Below are positions 35,419 through 43,452 of a stretch of 64,000 nucleotides of DNA, piece by piece; position 1 is the stretch's first letter; every line of letters begins with the position of its first letter. The notes beneath the pieces are model-generated. The model had not been told where the DNA came from. It saw only the letters and a list, made by a program, of their open reading frames with translations, and did not search any database. Position numbers and translations under genes: made by a program. The stretch spans positions 105,459 to 169,458 of the forward strand of contig NZ_JACLCP010000007.1 of NCBI RefSeq assembly GCF_014243395.1, in the 5' to 3' direction. Source of the DNA: Winogradskyella flava (GTDB lineage Bacteria > Bacteroidota > Bacteroidia > Flavobacteriales > Flavobacteriaceae).

Positions 35419-37836
35419 ATGATTGTAAATACAGAATTAGAAAATAAAGGAAATCTTTTTCCTTCAAAAATAATTGACTTCAAGAAAGATGTCGATACTT
35501 TATACTTCACCACAGAAAACGATGTCATACTACAACTCACTGTAGTAAGGGACAGTGTTCTACGTTTTAGATATACTACTGATGGTAGCTTTAAAAATGA
35601 CTTTTCTTATGCTATAACCAAATACGCAAGTACTGGTTATAATAAGCTTGAGATAAAAGAAGATGAAAATTGCTATGAAATCACGACTTCAAAATTGCGA
35701 TGTGAAATTTCAAAGGAAAGCTTGCGCGTTTCTATTTATGATGTCAAGGATGGTGTGCTAATAAATCAGGACGAAACAGGTTTTCATTGGGAGGAGAATT
35801 ATCATCAAGGTGGTAATATTGTTAAGATGAGTAAGGTGTCCAATGATGGTGAAAGTTACTATGGTCTTGGTGACAAACCTAATCATTTAAGTTTAAAGGG
35901 TAAAAGATATACGAATTGGGTAACTGATTCTTATGCTTACGGAAAGGATACAGACCCAATTTATAAGGCAATACCTTTTTACACCGGTCTACATCATGAT
36001 AAGGCTTACGGCGTTTTCTTTGATAATACTTTTCAGACGAGTTTTGATTTTTCCGCTGAACGACGCAATGTCACAAGCTTTTGGGCACAAGGTGGAGAAA
36101 TGAATTACTATTTCTTTTATGGTCCAAAAATGACAGAGGTTGTCGAAAGTTACACAGACCTTACAGGAAAACCTCATTTATTACCTCCAATGTGGGCTTT
36201 GGGATTCCATCAATGTAAATGGAGTTATTATCCAGAAACTAAGGTAAAAGATATTACTGCTACATTTAGAAAACTCAAAATTCCATGCGATGCCATTTAT
36301 TTGGATATCGATTACATGGAAGGTTTCCGTTGTTTTACTTGGAATAAGGAATACTTTCCAGATCCAAAACGTATGGTGAAAGAATTAGCCGACGATGGCT
36401 TTAAGACCGTGGCTATAATTGATCCAGGTATTAAGATAGATAAAGATTATTCCATTTTTAAAGAGGCTTTGGAAAAGGATTATTTCTGTAAGCGTGCCGA
36501 TGGTGATTACATGAAAGGAAAGGTTTGGCCAGGAGAATGCTATTTTCCAGACTTCACAAATCCTGAAGTTAGAGATTGGTGGTCAGGTTTGTTTAAGGAG
36601 TTGATTTCCGATATTGGTATAAAAGGTGTTTGGAATGATATGAATGAGCCCGCTGTGATGGAAGTGCCAAATAAAACATTCCCAGATGATGTACGTCATG
36701 ATTATGATGGTAATCCCTGCAGCCATAGAAAGGCGCATAATGTTTATGGCATGCAAATGGCAAGAGCTACTTATCAAGGGTTAAAAAAGTATTCTTATCC
36801 GAAACGACCTTTTGTAATTACAAGAGCGGCCTATTCAGGTACGCAGCGTTATACATCTACTTGGACAGGTGATAATGTAGCAACTTGGGAACATCTTTGG
36901 ATTGCCAATATTCAGGCGCAACGTTTAGCAATGTCTGGTTTTTCATTTGCAGGTAGTGATATTGGAGGCTTTGCCGAGCAGCCACAAGGCGAATTATTTA
37001 CGCGTTGGATTCAATTGGGTATTTTTCATCCATTTTTTAGAGTTCATTCTTCTGGAGATCATGGTGACCAAGAACCCTGGGCTTTCGATGAAGATGTGAC
37101 TGATATCGTTAGAAAGTTTATTGAAATAAGGTATCAACTATTACCTTATTTATATACCGCATTTTGGAACTATGTAGATCATGGTACGCCATTGTTAAAG
37201 TCGTTAGTATTATATGATCAAACCGATGTGCATACGCATTATAGAACGGATGAGTTTATTTTTGGCGAACAGATATTGGCCTGTCCAGTTCTAGAGCCAA
37301 ATGCCAAAGGAAGACGAATGTATGTTCCTAAAGGCAATTGGTATAACTTTTGGACGGATGAAATTGTCAAGGGAGGAAAAGAAATGTGGGTCGATGCAGA
37401 TATAGATAGTATGCCAATTTTTGTAAAAGAAGGCGCTATAATTCCTAAATATCCTATACAACAATATGTTGGGGAAAAGGAGATAAAGGAGATTACGTTA
37501 GATGTCTACTACAAAAAAGGTAAGGAGGAAAGTGAATTGTTCAGTGATGCCAATGATGGTTATGATTATACCAAAGGGAGATATAGTCTCAGGAATTTTA
37601 GCTTGACGGGACGTTCCAGTGAATTGATAATTAATCAGTATAAGGAAGGTAAATATGTGACACCATATGAGACCTTTAATATCCAAATTCATGGATTGCC
37701 TTTTGATATAGCAGAAATTCAAATAGATAATGAAGCAATTTCCTTAAAGCATTTAAAGTCTAATGGTACAAACTCTTTTGTAGTAGACAAGAATTTTTCT
37801 GAGTTACATATTATAGGTGTAAAGTCAAAACCATAG
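35419..37836 (+). CDS. GH31 alpha-glucosidase
   Basis: 805 aa. The N-terminal beta-sandwich (about 30-230, with YYGLGDKPNHLSLKGKRYTNW) precedes the barrel. LPPMWALGFHQCKWSYYPE near 255, nucleophile D407 in WNDMNEPAVME and STWTGDNVATWEHL with the general acid Asp near 480 are visible. There is no signal peptide, so it acts in the cytoplasm on maltose or malto-oligosaccharides, possibly supplying glucose from glucan breakdown. It is separated by 211 bp from glgB and probably has its own promoter. Confidence 0.9.
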   Translation: MIVNTELENKGNLFPSKIIDFKKDVDTLYFTTENDVILQLTVVRDSVLRFRYTTDGSFKNDFSYAITKYASTGYNKLEIKEDENCYEITTSKLRCEISKESLRVSIYDVKDGVLINQDETGFHWEENYHQGGNIVKMSKVSNDGESYYGLGDKPNHLSLKGKRYTNWVTDSYAYGKDTDPIYKAIPFYTGLHHDKAYGVFFDNTFQTSFDFSAERRNVTSFWAQGGEMNYYFFYGPKMTEVVESYTDLTGKPHLLPPMWALGFHQCKWSYYPETKVKDITATFRKLKIPCDAIYLDIDYMEGFRCFTWNKEYFPDPKRMVKELADDGFKTVAIIDPGIKIDKDYSIFKEALEKDYFCKRADGDYMKGKVWPGECYFPDFTNPEVRDWWSGLFKELISDIGIKGVWNDMNEPAVMEVPNKTFPDDVRHDYDGNPCSHRKAHNVYGMQMARATYQGLKKYSYPKRPFVITRAAYSGTQRYTSTWTGDNVATWEHLWIANIQAQRLAMSGFSFAGSDIGGFAEQPQGELFTRWIQLGIFHPFFRVHSSGDHGDQEPWAFDEDVTDIVRKFIEIRYQLLPYLYTAFWNYVDHGTPLLKSLVLYDQTDVHTHYRTDEFIFGEQILACPVLEPNAKGRRMYVPKGNWYNFWTDEIVKGGKEMWVDADIDSMPIFVKEGAIIPKYPIQQYVGEKEIKEITLDVYYKKGKEESELFSDANDGYDYTKGRYSLRNFSLTGRSSELIINQYKEGKYVTPYETFNIQIHGLPFDIAEIQIDNEAISLKHLKSNGTNSFVVDKNFSELHIIGVKSKP

Positions 37837-37865
37837 TGACTTACATATTATTTTAGTGTCTTATT

Positions 37866-37886
37866 AATACGAAATCATTTCGTATT
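37866..37886. promoter_or_regulatory. 21-bp perfect palindrome
   Basis: Ten-base arms (AATACGAAAT and ATTTCGTATT) surround a single C. It lies 29 bp after the GH31 stop and 29 bp before the M48 ATG. The following TTTT could make it a weak terminator, but the central symmetry and lack of a longer T run fit an operator as well. Confidence 0.5.
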
Positions 37887-37915
37887 TTAGTAATTCAATA
37901 TATAAACCATTAGCT

Positions 37916-38746
37916 ATGAATTTAAAAAAATCAATTTTAGCCATTGGAATTGTTGCCGTTATAGTGTCCTGTGCTACGAATCCATTCACTCACAAAAAGA
38001 CTCTAGCACTAGTTTCTAATGATCAATTGTTCCCATCTTCATTTTCCCAATATAATCAGGTATTAAATGAAAGTAAAGTTGTTACAGGAACCAAGGACTC
38101 TGAGATGATTACTCGTGTAGGTCAGCGTATAGCTGTTGCCGCAGAACGTTGGTTAAATGCAAATGGTAATCAGGGTTATCTCGATGATTATAAATGGGAG
38201 TATAAACTCATAGAATCTGAACAAGTAAACGCATGGTGTATGCCAGGTGGTAAAATTGCATTCTATACAGGTATTCTGCCTATAGCTCAAAACGAGACAG
38301 GAGTTGCGGCAATTATGGGACATGAGGTTGCACACGCATTGGCAAATCACGGTCAACAGCGCATGAGTTCTGGAATGTTACAGCAGCTTGGTGGTGTGGC
38401 AGTCGCAGTTGCAGCAGGTAACGAAAGCCCAGAAAAACAACAAATGTGGATGCAGGCTTACGGTATAGGAAGTACGGTTGGTTTTGCATTGCCGTTTAGC
38501 AGAGGTCATGAGACAGAAGCTGATAAAATAGGATTGCTTTTAATGGGTATAGCAGGATATAATCCCGATGAGGCTGCAGAATTATGGAAACGTATGAAAG
38601 CTAACAGTGGAGGGCAAGCACCACCAGAATTTTTAAGCACACATCCAAGCAATGATAGTAGAATTCAGAATTTACAGGCATTAGCTCCAAAAATGAAAGC
38701 AGAAGCTAAAAAATTTGGTGTCACTACATTTAGACCGATAAATTAA
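37916..38746 (+). CDS. M48-family metallopeptidase lipoprotein
   Basis: 276 aa. The signal ends in lipobox VIVSC at Cys19. The zinc protease motif HEVAH is in AAIMGHEVAHALANHGQQ near 142-146, and the third ligand Glu is in RGHETEADKIGLLLM near 200. VNAWCMPGGKIAFYTGIL is typical of the LoiP/BepA-like clade. It probably degrades or remodels misfolded outer-membrane proteins in the periplasm. Single gene ended by a strong terminator. Confidence 0.9.
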   Translation: MNLKKSILAIGIVAVIVSCATNPFTHKKTLALVSNDQLFPSSFSQYNQVLNESKVVTGTKDSEMITRVGQRIAVAAERWLNANGNQGYLDDYKWEYKLIESEQVNAWCMPGGKIAFYTGILPIAQNETGVAAIMGHEVAHALANHGQQRMSSGMLQQLGGVAVAVAAGNESPEKQQMWMQAYGIGSTVGFALPFSRGHETEADKIGLLLMGIAGYNPDEAAELWKRMKANSGGQAPPEFLSTHPSNDSRIQNLQALAPKMKAEAKKFGVTTFRPIN

Positions 38747-38777
38747 TATTTGGTTAAATAATATTTGACTATTTTAG

Positions 38778-38805
38778 AAGCTGCTCATTGAGAGCAGCTT
38801 TTTTT
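38778..38805 (+). terminator. Rho-independent terminator
   Basis: AAGCTGCTC (38778-38786) pairs with GAGCAGCTT (38792-38800), loop ATTGA, followed by T residues. It lies between the M48 gene and the MFS gene. Confidence 0.88.
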
Positions 38806-38818
38806 ATTTCAATATTAT

Positions 38819-40204
38819 ATGGGTGAACTTAAAAAAGGAAGCAAAAAACTTCTAAATGCTTGGGCATTTTATGACTGGGCAAATTCAGTTTATACACTAA
38901 CCATTGCATCCTCAATATTTCCAATTTTCTATTCAGCATTGTTTTTGTCTGAGATAAAGAAAGTTACGGCATTTGGTTATGAATTTAAAAGTACGGCGTT
39001 AATTACTTTTGTTACTGCGTTTACGTTCTTGGTTGTTGCCATAATATCTCCAATATTATCTGGTATAGCCGATTACATTGGAAATAAGAAGAATTTCATG
39101 AAATTTTTCTGTTATGTTGGCTCAGTTGGATGTATTGGATTGTATTGGTTTAGTCTAGATAGAATACATCTTAGCCTATTGTTCTATTTTATGGGATTGA
39201 TAGGGTATTGGGGAAGTTTGGTATACTACAATTCTTATCTTCCAGATATAGCATATCCGGAACAACAGGACAGTGTTAGTGCTAAAGGTTTCAGTATGGG
39301 TTACATTGGCAGTGTTATTTTGTTATTGATTAATCTTGGAATGGTGCTATATCCAAATTTATTCGGTTTTGATGTAAGTATTAGTTCTGCTATTGCAGAA
39401 AATGGTACTGAAACTGAAATTGCTAAGGCGATGGAAGAGGCTAAAAATAAGGCATCTTTTGAAGCTATGAAAATTTCCTTTATTACAGTAGGTATATGGT
39501 GGGCGTTATTTAGTCAGTATACATTTTATGTATTACCAAAAGGAGTGTCGGCTGGACATAAAGTGACAAAAGATGTCATCTTTAATGGCTTTAAGGAGTT
39601 GAGAGGTGTTTGGTCTCAACTTAAAGAAAACTTGAGATTAAAGCGCTATTTGTATGCATTTTTTGTGTTTAGTATGGCTGTACAAACCATTATGCTTGTA
39701 GCAGTTTATTTTGGTGAGGAAGAAATTTCTTGGGGAGATGATGAATCTAAAACAATAGGATTAATTGGTAGCATATTAATTATTCAGATTGTAGCTATAA
39801 TAGGCGCTTTGCTCACCTCATGGGTATCCTCAAAATTGGGTAATATTAAAACACTTATTGCGGTTAATTTTATTTGGATGACGCTTTGCTTTTATGCCTA
39901 TTTCATGGAAACACCTTATCAATTTTATATTGCTGCGTCATTAGTAGGATTTGTAATGGGAGGGATCCAATCCTTGGCAAGATCAACCTACTCTAAATTT
40001 TTACCAGAAACAGAAGATACAACATCATATTTTAGTTTTTATGATGTCGCTGAAAAAATTGGTATTGTAATAGGAATGCTCATTTATGGTTTTATAGATC
40101 AAATAACAGGTAGTATGCGCAACTCAATTCTGTTTCTATTCGTATTCTTTTTAGTTGGAATTATTCTACTTTTCAGAGTACCAAAAGAACCTATTGAGAA
40201 TTAA
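38819..40204 (+). CDS. MFS transporter, UMF1/Atg22-like
   Basis: 461 aa with about 12 transmembrane helices. The N-terminus LNAWAFYDWANSVYTLTIASSIFP is the hallmark of the UMF1 family, and GGIQSLARSTYSKFLPE near 380 is its second signature. The fungal homologue Atg22 exports amino acids from the vacuole; the bacterial substrate is unknown. Cytoplasmic-membrane protein, single-gene unit. Confidence 0.88.
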   Translation: MGELKKGSKKLLNAWAFYDWANSVYTLTIASSIFPIFYSALFLSEIKKVTAFGYEFKSTALITFVTAFTFLVVAIISPILSGIADYIGNKKNFMKFFCYVGSVGCIGLYWFSLDRIHLSLLFYFMGLIGYWGSLVYYNSYLPDIAYPEQQDSVSAKGFSMGYIGSVILLLINLGMVLYPNLFGFDVSISSAIAENGTETEIAKAMEEAKNKASFEAMKISFITVGIWWALFSQYTFYVLPKGVSAGHKVTKDVIFNGFKELRGVWSQLKENLRLKRYLYAFFVFSMAVQTIMLVAVYFGEEEISWGDDESKTIGLIGSILIIQIVAIIGALLTSWVSSKLGNIKTLIAVNFIWMTLCFYAYFMETPYQFYIAASLVGFVMGGIQSLARSTYSKFLPETEDTTSYFSFYDVAEKIGIVIGMLIYGFIDQITGSMRNSILFLFVFFLVGIILLFRVPKEPIEN

Positions 40205-40228
40205 TTTATAATACTCTCATTTTTTAAT

Positions 40229-40260
40229 AAAAAAAGGACAAGCAAAACACTTGTCCTTTT
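40229..40260. terminator. Bidirectional terminator
   Basis: AAAAGGACAAG (40232-40242) pairs with CTTGTCCTTTT (40250-40260), loop CAAAACA. It separates the convergent MFS and head-GIN genes. Confidence 0.85.
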
Positions 40261-40285
40261 CAATTTTGGTTGATTTAGTTTAGTA

Positions 40286-41002
40286 TTAATTACTAATGCT
40301 TCCAGAACCACTAACCTTAGTGTCTTTGCTAGTTGGTTTTCCTGAATAACTTACATCTCCAGAGCCCGCTATTCTTACCTTTAATACACCGTTGCAAACC
40401 ACATTTGCATCTCCAGAACCAGCAATTTTCACTTCTACATTCTTACTATCCAAACTACTACCCTGAAAATCACCAGAACCAGCAATTTTTGTTTCTAGAT
40501 TATTTGTAGAACCGCTTAATTGAATATCACCAGAACCTGATATACTGCTTTCTAAAGAATTAGAATCTACTTGTAAATTAATATCGCCAGAACCTGCTAG
40601 AGATACTTTAAATTCGTCTGCTTTGATGGTGCCAGAATTTTCAACATCACCAGAACCTGCTAGGGATACAGACTCAATAGACTCATAAGGTACGGTTACA
40701 ATAATAGTTTTTGTAGGTCTTAGATTAGCACCTTTTTTTGATTTAACTACGAGTTTACCGTCTTTAACTTCTGTGATGATATATTCCATAAGGTTGGCAT
40801 CTCCTTTTATTGTAATTTCACCTTCTTTGCCTTGAACCAATTTAAAGTCCATAGAACCTGCTGCTTTTAAGCCGCTATAATCTCCTGTCGATCTTGTAAT
40901 CGTAGTAATGTTGCCATCGCCTTTTATTTTCTTCCATTGTGCATATGAAAGAGTAGTACTCAAGAGAAAAACTAATACTGTAATTGATTTTAAAAATTTC
41001 AT
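40286..41002 (-). CDS. Head-GIN-domain (DUF2807) secreted repeat protein
   Basis: 238 aa. Signal peptide to about residue 21 (TTLSYAQ). The body is a beta-solenoid with the turn GSGD at 116, 137, 156, 175, 194 and 213 and GSGS at 232, a period of 19-21 residues. The DUF2807 (putative auto-transporter adhesin, head-GIN) family matches. No sorting signal for type IX secretion is seen, so it is periplasmic or outer-membrane associated. Last gene of the sigma / anti-sigma operon, 30 bp after the histidine-repeat protein. Confidence 0.88.
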   Translation of the reverse strand: MKFLKSITVLVFLLSTTLSYAQWKKIKGDGNITTITRSTGDYSGLKAAGSMDFKLVQGKEGEITIKGDANLMEYIITEVKDGKLVVKSKKGANLRPTKTIIVTVPYESIESVSLAGSGDVENSGTIKADEFKVSLAGSGDINLQVDSNSLESSISGSGDIQLSGSTNNLETKIAGSGDFQGSSLDSKNVEVKIAGSGDANVVCNGVLKVRIAGSGDVSYSGKPTSKDTKVSGSGSISN

Positions 41003-41032
41003 AATTGTTTGGTTTTATTCGTTATTTGATTG

Positions 41033-42121
41033 TTATAATTTTTTGAAACTCACACTTCCATGTTGAGATTTAATTTTTAACATATTCCCAGAATCTTTAG
41101 TGCCATAGTAACCTTGATACTTTTTACTAGTATGATTTATTTCTTTGTTTATAAAATTAAACCCTTCAGAATCTCTTAATGATCCATGCTGAAAGTCCAA
41201 ATCGAAATTAAAATTAAAGGCATTATCATAACCTATAGTCATGCTAGTAAACTTAACATCAATATCTATATTATTGGCTTTAGGTGCTATTTTCTCAATC
41301 TTTAAAGAACCATGATTAGCCTTAACTGTTAAATTTTTGAACAGATTACCTATTCTAAAGGTGAGGTGATTGCCTTTTCCATTTAAATTATTAATGTTAT
41401 CAACTTTTAAAGAACCATGGTTACAATCATATTCAATATTTTCTGCAAACTCTACTGTGGATCTTGTATGATTGGCATTAAGATTTATTTTTTCAGTTTT
41501 TGCAATTGTAAAACCACTATGGTTGGCTGAAATTTCACCTTCCTTAATGTATTCAAAATAACAATCTCTTGTATGATTAAAACTAATCACATTGTTATTA
41601 GACATCAATTCTTTAGTCGTAATTTTACCGTGGTCACATCTAATTTTGCTAGAACCTTTTAGTTTATCTAAATTAATTGATCCAAACTTGTTGCTAAGGT
41701 CTACATTATTAGTCATTGGCATCTTAATAACATAGTCAATTTCCATTTTTAGATTCATCTTCTTTCCCCAATTCCACCAGCTCTTCTCATTTTTATCGAT
41801 TTCAGTTATAGCAGAAACAAGATCGCTAGAAGATGAAAATTGAACATCAATTCTATCGAGACGATCTTGTACTTTTTCATCGTTATTGCCAGTTACTTTA
41901 ATCGTTATGTCAAACTCTACTCGGTTTTGATCCCAAGTAATGATGCTTAAGTTTCCAAAGCTGTTCTTTACTTTTACAGTAGCATTAGAAGAGACATTAA
42001 ATGACTTTTTAATAGTTCTTTCTTTGCTTGCTTTAGTCGTTTCTATGTCTTCGTTTGCTAATGCCACAAGAGGTACTAACAAAAATAATAGTGCTAATCT
42101 AAATTGTATTTTTAGGTTCAT
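41033..42121 (-). CDS. DUF4097-like beta-repeat protein with a histidine ladder
   Basis: 362 aa. Signal peptide to about residue 22. From residue 54 the protein is built of about 18-residue strand-turn repeats like DUF4097. In most turns the usual Asn-Gly is replaced by (N/D/Q)H: His at 164, 183, 201, 218, 235, 252, 270, 312, 330 and 354, often as NHGSL or QHGSV. A predicted solenoid would stack these His on one face. It overlaps the 3' end of the putative anti-sigma gene by 23 bp. Function unknown; surface or periplasmic location inferred. Confidence 0.7.
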   Translation of the reverse strand: MNLKIQFRLALLFLLVPLVALANEDIETTKASKERTIKKSFNVSSNATVKVKNSFGNLSIITWDQNRVEFDITIKVTGNNDEKVQDRLDRIDVQFSSSSDLVSAITEIDKNEKSWWNWGKKMNLKMEIDYVIKMPMTNNVDLSNKFGSINLDKLKGSSKIRCDHGKITTKELMSNNNVISFNHTRDCYFEYIKEGEISANHSGFTIAKTEKINLNANHTRSTVEFAENIEYDCNHGSLKVDNINNLNGKGNHLTFRIGNLFKNLTVKANHGSLKIEKIAPKANNIDIDVKFTSMTIGYDNAFNFNFDLDFQHGSLRDSEGFNFINKEINHTSKKYQGYYGTKDSGNMLKIKSQHGSVSFKKL

Positions 42122-42662
42122 CAGTATTGATTTTTAGTTCTTTAATAATTTCTATTTGTTCTAGAACAGTATTTAATATATCTATTCTACTTTGAAAGTT
42201 GGAAATCATGGCATAAATAACACGCTGGTCTTTTCCAATTTCGTTTAAATCTGTTTTTAAATTTTGGTAATCTTCTTCTAATAAATGAATTTGTTCTAAG
42301 GCATCCGTTATAATTTGTTCAGTTAATGGAGAACGTTCATTGTTCAATTGCTTCAATTCAGCTTCAATAGTAGCCGTGAAGAAATCTTGTGTTTCGGATA
42401 GCTCTGGTGATACACTTGCCAAATCCATGATTTCAGGTTCACTTTGGTTTGTTATGAACACGCTAAGACAAATCACTAAAGAAGCCGCAATAGCCAAGTA
42501 AGGTTTCCAACTAAAGCGTTTTGACTTTTTAGTTTCAGCTGAAACCATATTTTTGGCCTTAAGCTTGTCTAAAAACCGATCTTGATGTCCGTCATTCGGG
42601 TCATTGATATCAAATTCACCCTTAAGATTCTCAAATAAATTTTCTAAAGTATCTTTCTGCAT
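42099..42662 (-). CDS. Putative single-pass anti-sigma factor
   Basis: 187 aa. A cytoplasmic N-terminus of about 52 residues (LENLFENLKGEFDINDPNDGHQDRFLDKL), one transmembrane helix at about 53-70 (YLAIAASLVICLSVFIT) and a helical periplasmic part. The arrangement fits an anti-sigma factor, although no zinc motif is seen. It starts 10 bp after the sigma gene and overlaps the histidine-ladder gene. It would hold the sigma factor at the membrane until an envelope signal arrives. Confidence 0.7.
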   Translation of the reverse strand: MQKDTLENLFENLKGEFDINDPNDGHQDRFLDKLKAKNMVSAETKKSKRFSWKPYLAIAASLVICLSVFITNQSEPEIMDLASVSPELSETQDFFTATIEAELKQLNNERSPLTEQIITDALEQIHLLEEDYQNLKTDLNEIGKDQRVIYAMISNFQSRIDILNTVLEQIEIIKELKINTDEPKNTI

Positions 42663-42672
42663 AGTTCTTACT

Positions 42673-43224
42673 TTAAGCTGTTTGCATTAATTTTTTACGT
42701 AAACTTTCTTTTGCTCTAGAAATCATGGTTCTACAGTTAGCATAAGAAATATTCATAATATCACAGATTTCTTCATAATCGTAACCTTCTATAAGATGTA
42801 AGGACAAACCTAAGCTATAGTTGGGTTTTAGGGTTTTCATCACATTCATAATTTGTTTTACTTTATCGGTATTTTGGCTACCTTCTTCAATGCCACTGTC
42901 ATCTTCAACTTTATACATTATTTGTTCTAAAGGCACTTCATTCTGTTTGGACGTTTTATTGTAATGCGCAATACTATTGTTCACTACAATTCGTTTTAAC
43001 CATGCACCAAATAATTTGGTGTCCTCTAGGGTATTCAATTTTGTAAATGCTGTCAAAAAAGACTCTTGCATTATATCCTCAGCTCTAAAAGAATCTTTTA
43101 CAATCCTTAGTGCTGTGTTATACATGGCTTTGTTGTATCTATTGTAAACTTCCAACTGTGCACGTTGGTTACTAGATTTACAAAGCAATAGTAACTGTTC
43201 GATATCTTGATTGGTTGATGTCAA
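42673..43224 (-). CDS. ECF-type sigma-70 family RNA polymerase sigma factor
   Basis: 183 aa. Region 2 is at about 22-90 (YNRYNKAMYNTALRIVKDSFRAEDIMQESFLTAF, LFGAWLKRIVVNNSI). Region 4 is at about 125-180 (SLGLSLHLIEGYDYEEICDIMNIS, NCRTMISRAKESLRKKL). The start is TTG at 43222-43224: an in-frame stop lies 21 bp upstream, there is no ATG between, and the first internal Met (about residue 34) would cut into region 2. It heads an operon with anti-sigma, histidine-ladder and head-GIN genes. The order is typical of Flavobacteriia. Confidence 0.88.
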   Translation of the reverse strand: MTSTNQDIEQLLLLCKSSNQRAQLEVYNRYNKAMYNTALRIVKDSFRAEDIMQESFLTAFTKLNTLEDTKLFGAWLKRIVVNNSIAHYNKTSKQNEVPLEQIMYKVEDDSGIEEGSQNTDKVKQIMNVMKTLKPNYSLGLSLHLIEGYDYEEICDIMNISYANCRTMISRAKESLRKKLMQTA

Positions 43225-43452
43225 AAAAACAATTGCTTTATTTTATAGATGTGGTTGTTTGTTCATTGTTACAGTTTGAGTAAAAAACTTTTAAAATTTC
43301 TTAAAGGTAATGGCACAACAATTGAATTTATAGTAGTGTGAATAACTTTGAATATCTTCTAACTTATTGATATTCAATATAAAGTTAATTATTAATACAT
43401 TTAAACAAATGCCTATCTGTTAGTTTTAGTGACAGAATGGCTTAAAAATAGT

